In this document: positions 1 through 12,900 of the stretch, in pieces
Numbering within the stretch: the stretch's first letter is position 1
Layout of the letters: the number at the start of each line of letters is the position of its first letter
DNA from: Syngnathus acus
Taxonomy: Eukaryota; Chordata; Actinopteri; Syngnathiformes; Syngnathidae
DNA length: 64,000 bases
Direction: 5' to 3'
Assembly (NCBI RefSeq): GCF_901709675.1
Contig: NC_051092.1
Location: 11,674,491-11,738,490, forward strand
Position numbers and translations under genes: made by a program
Notes under the pieces: generated by a model
Databases searched by the model: none
What the model saw: only the letters and a program-made list of their open reading frames with translations
What the model was told of the DNA's origin: nothing

Positions 1-3000
1 TGTCAAGGTATCTCTTTTATTTTTCTGTGCTCCGATGTCTGTACTCCATTTTCCCTGCAAAAAAAAAAAAAAAACAGCTTTCCAAAGGATGCGGACTGAC
101 CAACGCTGTCTTGTTTTGTTCTCAAACTAACCAATGTTTACGACAATACCAATGAGCTTTCTTCTGTACAGAAATGTGCATTCCAAAAACTGTTTTTTCT
201 ACACTTAATTATTTTCTGACTTTTATTTCACTGATCTCTGATGACCATAAAATGTACATATTGGGGTCTACTGCTGTGAAGGGACTCCTTATTGTAGGTA
301 AAACTGACTCTTGTTATTTTTTGTTTGTTTTTCTTTCCCTAAATATGTTGTTGCCATAGTGATGACCAAAAAGATACCTGTGATGTGCACCTGTCCTTAT
401 GTCTTGCTCCAGTGGTTTTGTGTGTCTCTATTTCCCTTCCCCCACTTTTCCCCCCCCAGCTGGTGTATTTCTCTTTACCTTACCGCTCCCGTATTCCACT
501 GAGCTAAATAAAGTCTGCTTTGGTGCATGCTCTGGTCTCATCCCTTTGGAGTGAAGATCCACACTGCGCATGCTGTTTTTTGTTTTTCTTTACTTAGAAA
601 TAATCTTCATATTCCAGGTGGTATTTCTGTGGTGCTGTGTGCATGGCTGGAAGGCTTTTGGTGTGCAATGGTGTGTGCGTAACGTGGCAAAGTGTTGGAA
701 ACGAAGCTCTTTGGTGAATGGCGCCCTGACCTCTGGGGTCACTTCATTAATTACATCTGTGACATTCAGCCAGATGAGTTTCCTTTGTGACTAAATGATA
801 TGAGGAATATTAACGACTTTGGATGAATTACACCGCCGCTCCTGCTGATGATGATAATGTATTTTATGACTCTGGGAGAGAGGGGAGGCAAAATTGCTCA
901 CTACAGCACATTTAGGGTGCACAGATTTTCATATGAAAGATTTCAAAGACTAGAAGGGTACAGCTTTTATTTGATTGTTGGTGGGGGGGGGCTGGAATGG
1001 CAGATGATGTGGGAAACTATTTGAACCAAAAACTGGCAATTGTGGTGAAAACACATAACTAATTGCAGCGCGTCGAGCCAAAGGTACAACTACAAGCACT
1101 CAAAATGGCACTGCAGAGAGAACAATGGTAAAGCAAACACAGAAGGGGGCTTAAGATTGCTTTGCGGCTGATGATAGCCATCTTAGAAAGTCATCCTGAT
1201 AAAGTGATCCCCCACCATTTTTCCTTCTCTGTGTCCTCCCCCCCTCATAATCAAATGAGCACTGTGCAGCTGGTGGGGTTGCAGCAAAAAGGGGTATGAG
1301 GGTGGGGGCTTTGAGGGATGGTGTGAAATTATTGCCTGCTGGTGTATATGTGACACTGGGGGGAGCGTGGGTGGTGTGTTGTGAGTCTGTGTGTGCGGTG
1401 GGGTGGGGGCTGTAATGTCATTGCCGGCTGGTGAATCTCTAGCGGGGGCTCATTTAGATTTAGATTGGTTATGTGAGGAGGGAGCTGAAAGGCCAGCTCA
1501 TGTTTATGTATGAAGCCCAAAGCATACTGCTGCGGTGGGAGCCAGAATTAAAGAGACAGAGCTGCAATACATTCAGACTTATTGTAGCTGCGGTTTGGCT
1601 TTTTGGGGGGGAAAGACTGCAGTGTAAAGTTGCATTCATGTTTATGGAAAACATATAAGAAGGCCTGTTTGTGAATATGTGGGTGCAGATTGATTACACC
1701 TTGACAAAAAAATATTTAAAAAAGAAAATTTGTCTGGCTAGTCAAGATGGTTGCAGTATCTCCCACTGTTGTTACTGCATAGCACTCAGTCATGCAACCT
1801 GGAGTCATCAGTAAATGTCTCAGAAGGAGAGTTTGTTCAGCACTTCATCAGGTATAAAGTGGTTTTTATTTGGAAATGTGCTCCCTATCCATCTTTTAAA
1901 TGACTTTTTAATGGTAGCCACACCATCCTAATCAATCATATGGCAGCCGGCCTGCACACGCAAATACACTATTTATATATCCTCCATTCTGCTGCAAACG
2001 CTCTCCGCTTTGTGATTCCTGCTAATGAGTGGAACAATAGGCGCGACTGTTTTTCTGGATTGAATTAATTTTGCTCGGGACTTGTATATAGTGGCATAAA
2101 ATGTGTACATCAAATCAAAAACTAGCTGAATTAAAATGTCAACTTCTTGATAAAAATAGTTACTTATCCATTTAGCAGAAAAAAGCACACCTTATAACCT
2201 GACTTTTAATTAATCTATTGGTTTTTGGAATGGCTCATTTGAATGCTAAAACACTCCACAATTATGTTCAGTATATTAAAATAATTTTGCCTCACTTAAA
2301 AAAAGATTGATCATTTAATAAACACAGAAAGGTCAGATGTTTTTGGCAGAAATCTGGTGATGGTTGGGAATGATGTAGCGAACATTTGTTGCTATATTAG
2401 GCATTTGATATTGCCGTCCATTCTGCAAATCTCTCGCGCGCCCTGTAGACTGCCGGTCCTGGGTCCTCCAATCTGTGGTCCCTTGTCAAGGTTTCTCATT
2501 TTTCCCCAGTTTTTTTTTTTTTTTGAGTTCTTCCGTGTCCTCCTGGAGGTTATGATTAGGGGATATCATTAATATTTGTCAACTGTGGGCATGTGAAGCC
2601 ATTTGAGATATTTTATGTGATTGAGAGCTATATATAAATAAACATTTGAGATTAAAATTGGGAATTTCTTGTAAAAACAAACAAACTAAAAAAAAAAAAG
2701 AAATAAGTGAGGGACATCTCAGGTCAACTTGTACCCAACAAGACTTTGGTCAGGCACAATTTCCATCACTACCCTGCATGCAATTTTGTCCCACATGCCG
2801 CCCAGGAAACTAATTCATAGCACACAGTTGGAATTTTCATTTTATGATTGCTTCGTGTCTAGTTTGATTGTCGTTTCTCCTGCTCATGCTATCTTTTTTT
2901 CCAAGTAGTCTTTATTTCATCCAGTATAGGAAAACCATCCATACGGCGGCAACACAATTTGTAGTGAGAGCACGCTGCAGTCTATCATTTACATTCACTA

Positions 3001-3829
3001 ATGCAGTGGCGAATATTATTTTCTCCTTGATGGTCAGAGAGTGCCTGACCCATACTCTTACGAGTATGTAACTTCAAAACTACTGCTGTGTTATGTCCCA
3101 AGGATCCCTTATTGCAATTTTGCCATTTCAAACTGTTATAAATTCATAAAAATGTTGAAACTGCTTTTCTTTTTTTTGGGGGGGGGGGGGGGTGGGTATT
3201 TTTCCATTTACTGTTTTTTTTGGGGTTTTTTTGGGTGACGCCAAACCATTCCCCAGCGGCACATGCCACCCCCCCTCATAGTACTTTACATCTATAATGA
3301 GATACAAATACGCATCAGCAGGACAATGTCCTGCGCCACGCGTCACTGTGTGAATATTACTCACACTTATTAGCTGGATTATGTTAATCTTTACACTCCC
3401 TGCTCACAGACAACAGACTCACCATGATACGGGGTGGTCATGGCGGCATATGCGCGCGCGTGTGTGTGTGTGTGTGTGGGGGGGGGGGGGGTGATTGCCA
3501 TGTTGTCAAACTGCTCTGCATGTGAAAAGGCGGTCTAATTATAGCACTTATGCAAATACGCATGCGGGCAAACATAAAGACTGCTACTAGTTTACTGCTC
3601 AGGTCAAAAAGACAGCGAGAGCCATCGGCGTATTTTGACGAACGAGTGATGACGTCACAACAAGGCCACACTCATTATTCTTAACGGTAGTCTGAATGTT
3701 TGGGTGTTTCCGATAACGCGCGTTGGGTCAAAGTCAAACTGGGAAAAGTCAAGACTTTTTCTTTTCCAGACAGAAACATTGATAGCATCCCTGTTGGAAT
3801 GATTGATTGAGTCTGACACATTTTAATTA

Positions 3830-4050
3830 CCTCTGAATTAAATGAATCGGCTGGCAGACTATAAAACATTGCTGTTTAATAAGGAGCGCCTCCATTTGCC
3901 ATTTTTTCCCCCTCTTCCTACATCCAATCCCATTTTGCCTGCCCGCGCCAAATAACCTCTCTCCATTTAATGATATGCAAATGAGTTTTCATGAACCCCA
4001 TGATCCCATGCGATGATTAAACTGAGATGACATTAGCTGCCAATGACAGT
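3830..4050. promoter_or_regulatory. Candidate conserved non-coding element with octamer site
   Basis: This non-coding stretch has a complexity and motif content typical of vertebrate enhancers. It has a perfect octamer ATGCAAAT inside ATATGCAAATGAG near 3974-3986, TTTAAT/TAAT homeodomain cores, and no simple repeat. Conservation cannot be measured from one sequence, so the call rests on motif density alone and is weak. Confidence 0.2.
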
Positions 4051-4489
4051 GTTTCCGTCTGTCTCCTTTCTCTGCTCCTATCGCTACCATTTTGCTGCTT
4101 ATCAACAACAATGCATGGCCAACTGGTTGTTAATGAGACCGGAGCAAGGACATTTTTGGAGACATTTTTTCCTTGCAAAATGTTCATTCACAGATTTGTT
4201 CGAGACAGTGTATATATTACAACATTTGGAATCAGGCAGTCAGATCACAGATTTGGTAATCTTCCACATTTGCCCCCTCCCACTGTTCCATTTCAGTCCG
4301 GATTCCAGTTCCAGATCTGCTGTCGCTTATTGTACTCCATTTGCATAATGAAGCCAGGGCTTAATTAAGATCCCACTGGAGTCTGGAGCCAAGGATGAAG
4401 GAAAGCTGAAGGGGGGAGGAGGAGAGAGGTGAGTTCCGGCATTCCTCAGCTTATCCGCACATTGCCAAATAGCAGGTGCAATTTAAATA

Positions 4490-4600
4490 CGTGGGGGGCG
4501 AAAATCCTTGACGAGCGATTAAATCGCTAATTATGATCGGCTGTTGGAATTAGTGCACGGCTGTTAATTAGTTGCAGATCTCATGCCCAGACAGTTGCTC
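4490..4600. promoter_or_regulatory. Candidate homeodomain-rich regulatory element
   Basis: Several ATTA/TAAT-type cores occur within about 100 bases (GATTAAAT, CTAATTATGAT, TTAATTAG, GAATTAG), in unique sequence with no coding potential. This density suggests a developmental enhancer, but no comparison with another genome is possible here. Confidence 0.2.
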
Positions 4601-7462
4601 GCCCCCCAAGGGCGGCACCTCCCTCCCGCCATCACCAACGAAACCTTCACACCCCGAAGATGATGCCAACCCCCTCCACTTTAATGCCGACAGTGGCTAT
4701 CCCTTTAAGAACATCCCAGGTGAGCATATGCAAGAAAGAGATGCTTCATCATACTCATCCAACGTTCCCAGTGTTCTTCATTAAGCTCAAAATGATCCAG
4801 TCTTTGCAGGTCCACTGTGAACCGTCCTTAATGTGGGTTTTGCTGTTGGCGCTTCTCTGCAACGGAATAGTACGCCCGTTGTCCCTGGAACGTGCTTCTT
4901 TCTGGTGTTGGCATTCAGCAGAGTTGGCATCAGGGAACTTGATGTTGACAGATCAATACAGCTTCGATGCAATTGTCTCCGGCCCAACTATCCGGTCTCC
5001 GCTTTTACGACTGTTTCCGCTTCTCAGCGTCTCTTGGCACTCATTAATGGCACACAGTTCATGTTTGGCACACTGCCATCTCCGTTGTGAGTGCCTTTCT
5101 CGAGGGCATTCCTTCTCCGCAAACGCTGATGGTGTCCGTCTCGCCATACGGGGCGCTCCTGTTTACAAATGTTTGTGCTAGCTTGGCTTGGCAGCATGCC
5201 ACGTTTATCCCTGTGCCCTTGCCGCCCCAGAGAAGATGCCAACATGAAAGCGCTGGCACGCGTTGCTTTGGCTCCGCTTGTCATCTTTGTCCAAATAAAC
5301 TGTGACTAACGGAGAAATCCTCTGAGGTGAATCGGCTAGTATTCGAAGCAAACAGATGTCCGTGGGTCGCTTTAGCTTCTGGCCGCGCCAAGGAAGCTGG
5401 CGTGGCGCCCGCCGGGTGGCAACCATTTGCTGGCATAGACGGATCGATTCCGTTTCCGCTGGCATTCTCTTTCTCGTAAGATTGTTCATCGCCGTAGCTC
5501 TTGAAATTTCAAAAATGTTCTTCTATTTGGATTGTCAACGTCCTTCATCCGTGGATAGCTCCGTCGCCCGCTGGCATCTCGCTCACATCTGCGCTCCGGT
5601 TATTGGCAGATTTTCTTTTCTTTGCCAGCCGCACCGGTCGGTCGGCGTCGCCCCGTTGTGCCTGTGCCAGACTGGCATCAGGGTGGCAGGATACAAAGGT
5701 CTGCTTCTCTTTGCCTTTCTTATTCTCCTTACCCCTTCGCCCATGCCCGCCCCCGCTCAAGCCCTGACTGGATGGCACTGTGCCAACCTGCCGCCGCCAT
5801 CGCTCTCATTTGTAGCTCATCTCTTCGTCGCCCTTCCCCCGTCACTCGTTTCCATCCCTCTCTCTTCCTCATCCACTTTCCGATCGTTAGTAGGTGTGTT
5901 TTAAAACGTGGCATGGCGCACGTGCAACTTTTCATTCTTTACGGATTCCTTAGAGACGACGCCAGTGGCGGTCCACTTGTGGCTCGGGAGACTTTTTGGC
6001 ACCTGAGGGAATGCCCGGCTCGCCTCGGCTGTGTGTAATTATTGCAGCACTTACTTATCCCACTGAGACAACAGGAGAGGAATGGAGATGGTCCCGAGTT
6101 TGTAGTTTAGCTGCAGTTGCTTTAATTAACTCTTACCAACCAACCCCCATCGTCATACGTGCTCCACTTCATGTGACGTGCAGGTCGCAAACATAAAGAG
6201 AGTCACGCAATTGATCTGATTATCAATAAAACCCATCGCGTACAATTGATCGTGCCCACTTTACTTCAAATGACCCTTGCTCCTTTCTTCTCCCCTCCAC
6301 CCTTCCTCTTGTGACAGACAAAAGCTGTCAGTAGTGGTGAAGCCATTAAGCAAATACTCTCATTAGTACACAAAATATAATGAATATGTAAATGGAGTGT
6401 GTAATTTATGCATGGGGTTTAGAGAGAGGAGTTTGCTTTGCAGCCCTTGTTTGTCTTCACCCTATTGATGCGACGCTTTTTCTTTCACATTCACACACCA
6501 AATGGCCACTTTTTCTCCGGCCACGCCTGGTGAATGAATCCACGGTGGACCTCTTGGGATCTGGGGGTTGCGTGTTTAGTTTGGTCTTTTTGCACAAATC
6601 TTTTGCTTCCTAGTGTCTTTTTTTTCCCCGTGTTTGCTTTCGTCAAGCACAATGCGCTCTCGTCCATAACAAAGCCCACAGAGACGCTTTAGACAAACAG
6701 CCCGAGTGTTTGAACAAGGTCCGTCTTCCAGGAATATGAAAAGCGACTAATCTATTCAACATCACATGCCGCACTTGACTGCGGTGGGTTCTCATGTTTT
6801 CCCTTTGTCCCTCTGCGGCTGCGTTAATGTGTGGTCTAACACAGCACGGTAAGCGTGTCCTGTTAGACGACGACAAGCCTTACCCTCGTCTACAATAAAC
6901 ACCTCTAAAACTCAGGCTCCCTTGGCAATCACCATAGCAACAAACCACGGCACCCACGTGAGCTGCATATTAAGATGTTCCCCTAGCCCGCAGTAGACTG
7001 TACAGCGTCCACAAGGCAGGTGTGAGGAAAAATAGCCGCTCAAATGTCACGGCTCACCTCTGACTCACTCCGGGCCGATCCCTTATGTTTATCGAACGAC
7101 GCGCAATCTCACATGCGCGTCCTTTTCCGTCTCGGACCGTCTTAACAGGTGCTGATGAGCCGCAGTCAATGATTGTAATGAGCTATCGATCACCGTGGGA
7201 AAATGGAGGGACGGAGTGGGGTGCGGGGAACCGGAGGACACACACCAATAGAAGGAGGAGTGGAGGGGTGGAAAAAAAAAGGAACTTCATGAACTAATTG
7301 GAGAAGGGAGTATCGACACTTGCTTTAATCAAGTTCTCATCTACTGTTGTACTGCTTGGAATGGGCAAATGGCCTCGGAGGTTAAAGCAATGTGCTCAGG
7401 TTGACCACGCAGTACTCGGATACCAGAGAAGAGCTCTGACGCAGTATCTGTACTTTGCCTTT

Positions 7463-7512
7463 TGTGTGTGCGTGTGTGTGTGTGTGCGCGCGTGCGTGTG
7501 TGTGTGTGCGCG
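7463..7512. repeat. (GT)n/(CG) microsatellite
   Basis: An alternating GT tract interrupted by GCGCGCG and GCGTGC. A second GT tract lies at about 7868-7900. Both are ordinary dinucleotide repeats and have Z-DNA-forming composition. Confidence 0.85.
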
Positions 7513-8313
7513 TGGAGTGGAAGCAGACAGCTTTAGGGAAGGGGGAGGTGCATCCTATGTGTTGGCTGGCGTTTCAGATAATGAAATGCAGCAGGGAACA
7601 AAGAGCTGGGGGCCCCCATTCTCTGGGCTGCGGCTTCATTTTCGCTCCCGTCAAGTCTATGATTCTTCCACGCGCTCGTTCTTGTGGGCAGCCGTGTGTT
7701 TATGTTTGTGTGTATACGAGCTGCTTGTTGTGTGTACGACAACCCCATCCTCCTGCTCCTGTTAGTATTCTGCATGGCAGATCCCCCTAATGTAATAACT
7801 GTGTCTGCATGTCTAATTTACAGCAGGCGAGAGTAAATAGCCTGTGGTTAATTACAGTACATGAGCATGTGTGTGTGTGTGTGTGTGTGTGCGTGTGTGG
7901 GTGTGTGTCCATGCGTATGGCTACATGCACGTAGGTGTGCCACAATGATTTATGAGTAGCAAATAGCTACACCAGTGGCCCGTTTCTTCTCACTTACTTT
8001 TTAATCTGTCTTTCCATTAATTTTCCCTGAGATGTCATTCTGGTGCTGGAGCGGCGGCGCTCACGAGGATGCACATGTGAGTGTGCACATGTGAGTGTGC
8101 TGTTGTTTTAATGAGAACGACCCTTTGTGAGTACCTGGACTTTTGTTAGGGCGCTAGGGATGTAGTAGTACCCCAAAAATATGGTGGGTATGTCGATCAT
8201 GTTGGTTAAGCTAATGTGCAAAAATATTGAGATTTCATGGTAGCCTGTAGCATTTAAAGTGCACCACAGCTAAATAGCTATGAGTCCCCATCCAACCTGT
8301 TTTAGAGGTTTCA

Positions 8314-8413
8314 CCTCCTCCGACACACCAGATTAAAGCGATCAAGATTGTTATCAAGCTTTGGTAAAGCTTGCTGCTGAGCTGATCATTTCAATCAGGT
8401 GTGTTGGAGGAGG
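8314..8413. mobile_element. Small fold-back (MITE-like) element
   Basis: The 16-base arm CCTCCTCCGACACACC at 8314-8329 is matched by its inverse GGTGTGTTGGAGGAGG at 8398-8413, with one mismatch. The loop contains further partly self-complementary sequence with AAGCTTTGGTAAAGCTT at its centre. It has no coding capacity. The shape and the phrase CAATCAGGTGTGTTGGAG resemble a dispersed teleost MITE, but I name no family with certainty. Confidence 0.6.
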
Positions 8414-9728
8414 CCCACGGACAACACGAGTAAGCAAACCCTAGAAAGCCATTGAGAACGCCACACCAGGTAAATGATGTGAATGAATCATTTTCTTCTT
8501 GAACTGAAGTCTGAGAAGTCTTATATTCACAATGGAATGTTCCCTTGATTGACTTACCTTCTCTATTGTTATTGTTGAATAAAACATTTTGTCAGGAATG
8601 ATCCACATTTCAATGGGTAAGCTGATTAAAAAAAATACTTGGCAGAAATTCAGGCATTTAGAACCTGACTAAATAATTCATGTTGGCAATAAACTTGCTC
8701 ATGGTAGCCTGTTTACAAATATGACTTCGCTAATAACCAAAGTTGAACCCAAGGCAACTTGTCTGTCTTGCTCTATCAAAAAAGGCCTCTTAGATGTGTA
8801 CCTCCAGTTCCCTTCCATTCGCCTTTTACAGGTCCTCCACAGTCTTTCCCGAGTCCCCCTTCTTCCGATGCTTTGTCCCGTCCCTCGCCGAGTGCCTCAA
8901 TGAACAGAACAGAGATCTTTATTGACAGTACACGGAAGAACATGGAAACAGCGGGTCAATCCGTTTAGCCCAAGGGCCGATACACCAATTCACCAATTTG
9001 TCAGTGTTAGTTTGAGAGAGAAAAGCAGCTAATCTCTCCTCTCTGCTCTCTATTGATCACACACTTAGACTCCACATCTCTGTCTAAACACTATTGATTC
9101 CCCCTCTCTCTCAATCTCATTCGCTCTCCCTCTCTTTCGCTGCACATACCGCCGCTTTCAACGCACTCCGACGAACGATATGGACCACATGAGTCACACT
9201 GCTGCAACACTTGGGCATAGTTCACTGTCAACAAACAAAGACAATGAGTGATCCCTTTATCAGGAATGCCAGAGTTTGCAACACAGGAGTCTCAACTCCA
9301 CGCTCCCTGCTGTGCATATTCAAAAGCGTGTGCACAGTCTCATTAAAATCAATCCCTGTGCAGAGTGAATGATTAAAAATTCACCGCTTGTTACTGCGTC
9401 TGTTGCCTTTTGTCTTTTGCAGCCTCACATCACAGGGGTGCACTTGAAAAAGCAAGATGAAGGGGGGTGTTTCAAATGAAAACAAGGGTGCTGGTTTGAT
9501 CACATTTAGCTAGTAGGGACCCATGTCATTAATCTTTTTTTTCCACACAGAAATAAAGTGGTTAAGGGATGGCCCAAGTAATCCAATGACTCTGTTATGT
9601 TAATGAACGAGGAGAACAGAGTGGGTAATTCATCAAATGTGAATTCGGTGAGTCTTACACATAATGAACAAGAAATGCCGAGTGGTGATAACAAACGTCG
9701 ACGCTTGTCTAGTTTTCTTTAGGCTTTA

Positions 9729-9742
9729 GCGCCCCTTAGTGG
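9729..9742 (-). promoter_or_regulatory. CTCF-like motif upstream of the photolyase-like gene
   Basis: GCGCCCCTTAGTGG matches the reverse of the CTCF core (CCACNAGGGGGCGC) closely. It sits about 180 bases before the photolyase-like start codon. A second motif in the same orientation lies at 16298-16311, just beyond the gcsh start, so the two bracket the convergent gene pair. Occupancy is unknown. Confidence 0.35.
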
Positions 9743-9918
9743 TAACGCTTGTTCATTACAAACGTGACTGCCGTTACAAAACTCGCTTCTTGTGTAACTT
9801 GAATCAGCTGTTCGGTAACAGCAGTTGCGTGTCTATGCCTCACGTGTGGTGCACGCTTTCTGGGGTTGGACGTAAGAAAAATACATAGAAAAACTTTACA
9901 ATCACCTTCCAGTTGAAG

Positions 9919-12900
9919 ATGCCTCAAAGTGGAGAAGATGACGGCGAGCTGGTCGTGGTCCGAAAACTCCTAAGAGAAGTGCTGCTGGGTCGGGAGGATC
10001 CGGAGGGGTTCTTCGCGATGTGTCTGTCCATCCTGGGTCACCAGGAGACCCGCGCTCGGTTTCTGCACGTCGTCCAGCCTCTGTCGTCGGCCAACCGCTC
10101 CTTGCACGCCACACTCGTCTCCATCCATGAGGAATATTTCGCCAAGGTTTGTAATGTTGTCGTTGGCTATTTACCCAATCGTTATGACGTTGAGGGTGTG
10201 TTAAAAAAAAGTAACTTTTTAAAAGAAATCAGTTTTAAACAATATATATCCAACTATCATTTTTTTTCTATACTGCTAAAGCCATAGTTTTCCTTTTGTT
10301 CTTCCATAAAATTGTTGTGTCCTTTCTAAAGAATTGTCCCAAGTTCATCTGTAAATTTAAGCCTATTGTTTTTGTTGATCGCATACCTGAAGTTGGACCT
10401 TTCTTTGGCAACTGTTATATGTTGTTTGTGAACAATTATTTAATACTCTAATTATCAATTAGTCCGAGTATTTTTTGAAAAAAAAAATCTTATTGGTTAA
10501 AGAAACAATCCTATTGGAATAATAATGCGGTTACATGGGCCAGCACTGCTAATTCATTCATAGGCTGAAATCTGATTGTGCACACACAAAAATAATAATC
10601 CAACTAGTGCTGAAGACATTGAACAAAATAGTTGAAAAAATTATACTATTTTCCCATGGCAGGCTGAAGATGATGAGTTGGAACTAGCAGTGACCCTGTC
10701 TCTTCTTGATGCACAAGATCACCCAAGAACCCGACCACAGACATTTGATGGGGCATCTAATCTAAACGGCCAGTCAAAGGATGGAGGAAGTAGAACCCTC
10801 GAGAAAGATACATGCCCGAACCTGTCTGGTACAAGTCAGACTGTTATTGCCCAGCAAGGCATGGGCAGAAAAGATGACATGGACCAGTCGGAGAAAATAA
10901 AACACTCCAAAAGCAGACGACAGCGTCGGAAAGCGGCAGCCCAGCACGTTGTTGGTTTGCCCCGATCTCCATCGGGGGCGGCGCCGGTACTGGTTTGGGT
11001 TCGCAGGGACTTGAGGCTGTGTGACAACCCGGCTCTTGTTGGCTCCCTGGAGTGCGGTGCCCCCGTCATACCTGTGTTCATCTGGAGCCCTGAAGAGGAA
11101 GAGGGGCCAGGAATGACTGTGGCTATGGGAGGAGCTTGTAAGTTGGACATATGTGTCATTGAGTTCATTTTGAGTCAATCAATGAATTCAACCTAATGAA
11201 CCTTTTAACATGTACATGTGGCACGATCCGTCTCCGTTCGTTTCCTTGTTTTAATGTCATAGTTTCGGTTCGCGTGTCTGTGTGCTCGCCCTTCCCCTCC
11301 CGTGATCACCCTCACCTGCCTCTCGTTAGCTGTCTTGTATTTTAGTCCTGTCTGCTTGTCACTCCCTTTCGGATTGTTCTCGTCTCTCGTCGTCTTTCTT
11401 GTCTTTGTCTTGTCTTTCTGTTCAGTTATTCTCGTCCCGAGTCAAGCTTCTTATAGTCTGTCCTTTGAGTTCCCTCAATAAACCCTGGTCCAAGCTGCAT
11501 TTGGTCGCCCAGCTCCATTCCCTTCATGACAACATGTACTCTCAGCATTGGATTACATAGTGGTGATCTATTGTCTTCAACTAGTCTCACTGTCCACTCA
11601 TTCTGTCCACGCCTGTGTGACAGGTAAATACTGGCTTCATCAAGCTCTGATCTCCTTTCGGTCATCTTTGGAGGGTATTGGCAGTCATCTGGTCTTCCTG
11701 GAGGCGACCGGTGTCGGAGCCAGCTCTCTACATATGCTGAAAGAGCTGGTGAAGGAGACCGGGGCCCGAACAGTGCTGGCCAATGCCCTCTACGAGCCCT
11801 GGCTAAAGGAGCGGGATGACAAGGTGGTATCGACGCTGCAAAAAGACGGGCTCCAGTGCAAGATGTTCCACTCCTACTGCACTAGAGACCCTTACTCTGT
11901 CAGCACGGAGGGCGTGGGACTCAGAGGTGCGTCAAACACTGTCCAGAAAGTTGAAGCTTTGCATGTCTTTACATTACCTCTAAAATGGCCAACAATCGCA
12001 GGGAATGTAGGTGATAAAATCTCACTTCTTAAGTTTATAATAAACACTGTAACTAGGAAATAATGCAGCCATTCATCATTTGATTTCATTTCCTGGATGC
12101 TCACGTCCTCATCCAGTCATTCCAAAATAAGTTGAGCAGGTCACGGCTTCCAGAATCCGACATCGTAACTTTAACATGAGTATTTACAGCAATTGAAAAA
12201 AAAAATGTTTGTTTACTAGGAATTGGATCTGTGTCTCACTTCATGAGCTGCTGCAGACAAAATCCATCAGGCTCCACATCCGGTGCTCCGTTGGATCCGC
12301 CCACGTCTCTGCCCACACCTTCCAGCTGGCCTCAAGGCATCACTCTGGACACACTAGACCTGGCACGGATGCCACGCAGGAAGGACGGCACCACGGTTAG
12401 CAGTCGCCGCAGAACAACATGGCAAACCGTTACAGAATTCAGTCATGAATTCTAATTCTCGGCTTTCAGATTGATTGGGCAGAGAACATTCGCAAGTCCT
12501 GGGATTTCAGCGAAGAGGGCGCTCATGCCAGGCTAGAAGCTTTTCTCCACGATGGTGAGACACCGTGCACCAACCTGAAGACCCCCAATCCAATTTATGC
12601 CCACGCATACTGCTTAACCTACAGACCACGTGATTTACTAAAATCCACCATGAGGAGTCTCACAAGTTTCCTTCCATTCCTGTTTCAGGTGTGTACAGAT
12701 ATGACAAAGAGTCAGGCAGAGCTGATGCCCCCAACACCAGTACTCTATCGCCGTACCTCCACTTCGGTCAGCTCAGCCCTCGCTGGCTCTTGTGGGACGC
12801 CAAAGGGGCAAGGTGTCGACCTGCAAAATTCCAACGCAAACTGGCATGGAGGGATTTGGCATACTGGCAGCTCACATTGTTTCCTGACCTTCCCTGGGAA

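Larger units (their letters stand above)
1..9918. other. Gene-poor stretch before the photolyase-like gene
   Basis: I see no supportable coding exon here. Short open frames occur on both strands but lack splice context or family resemblance. An AATAAA followed by GT-rich sequence near 505-540 could be the 3' end of a gene lying to the left of the window, but nothing else supports that. The stretch contains poly-T and poly-G runs (about 2510-2525, 3170-3192, 3478-3491), GT tracts (3460-3478, 7463-7512, 7868-7900), a fold-back element at 8314-8413, a stop-poor GC-richer island at 4780-6050, and TAAT/octamer-rich stretches that look like regulatory DNA (3830-4050, 4490-4600, 6350-6430). Confidence 0.6.

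Noticed and set aside
5356-5904. 182-codon plus-strand open frame
   Set aside because: No domain, no splice context, competing open frames on both strands; explained by a stop-poor compositional island.
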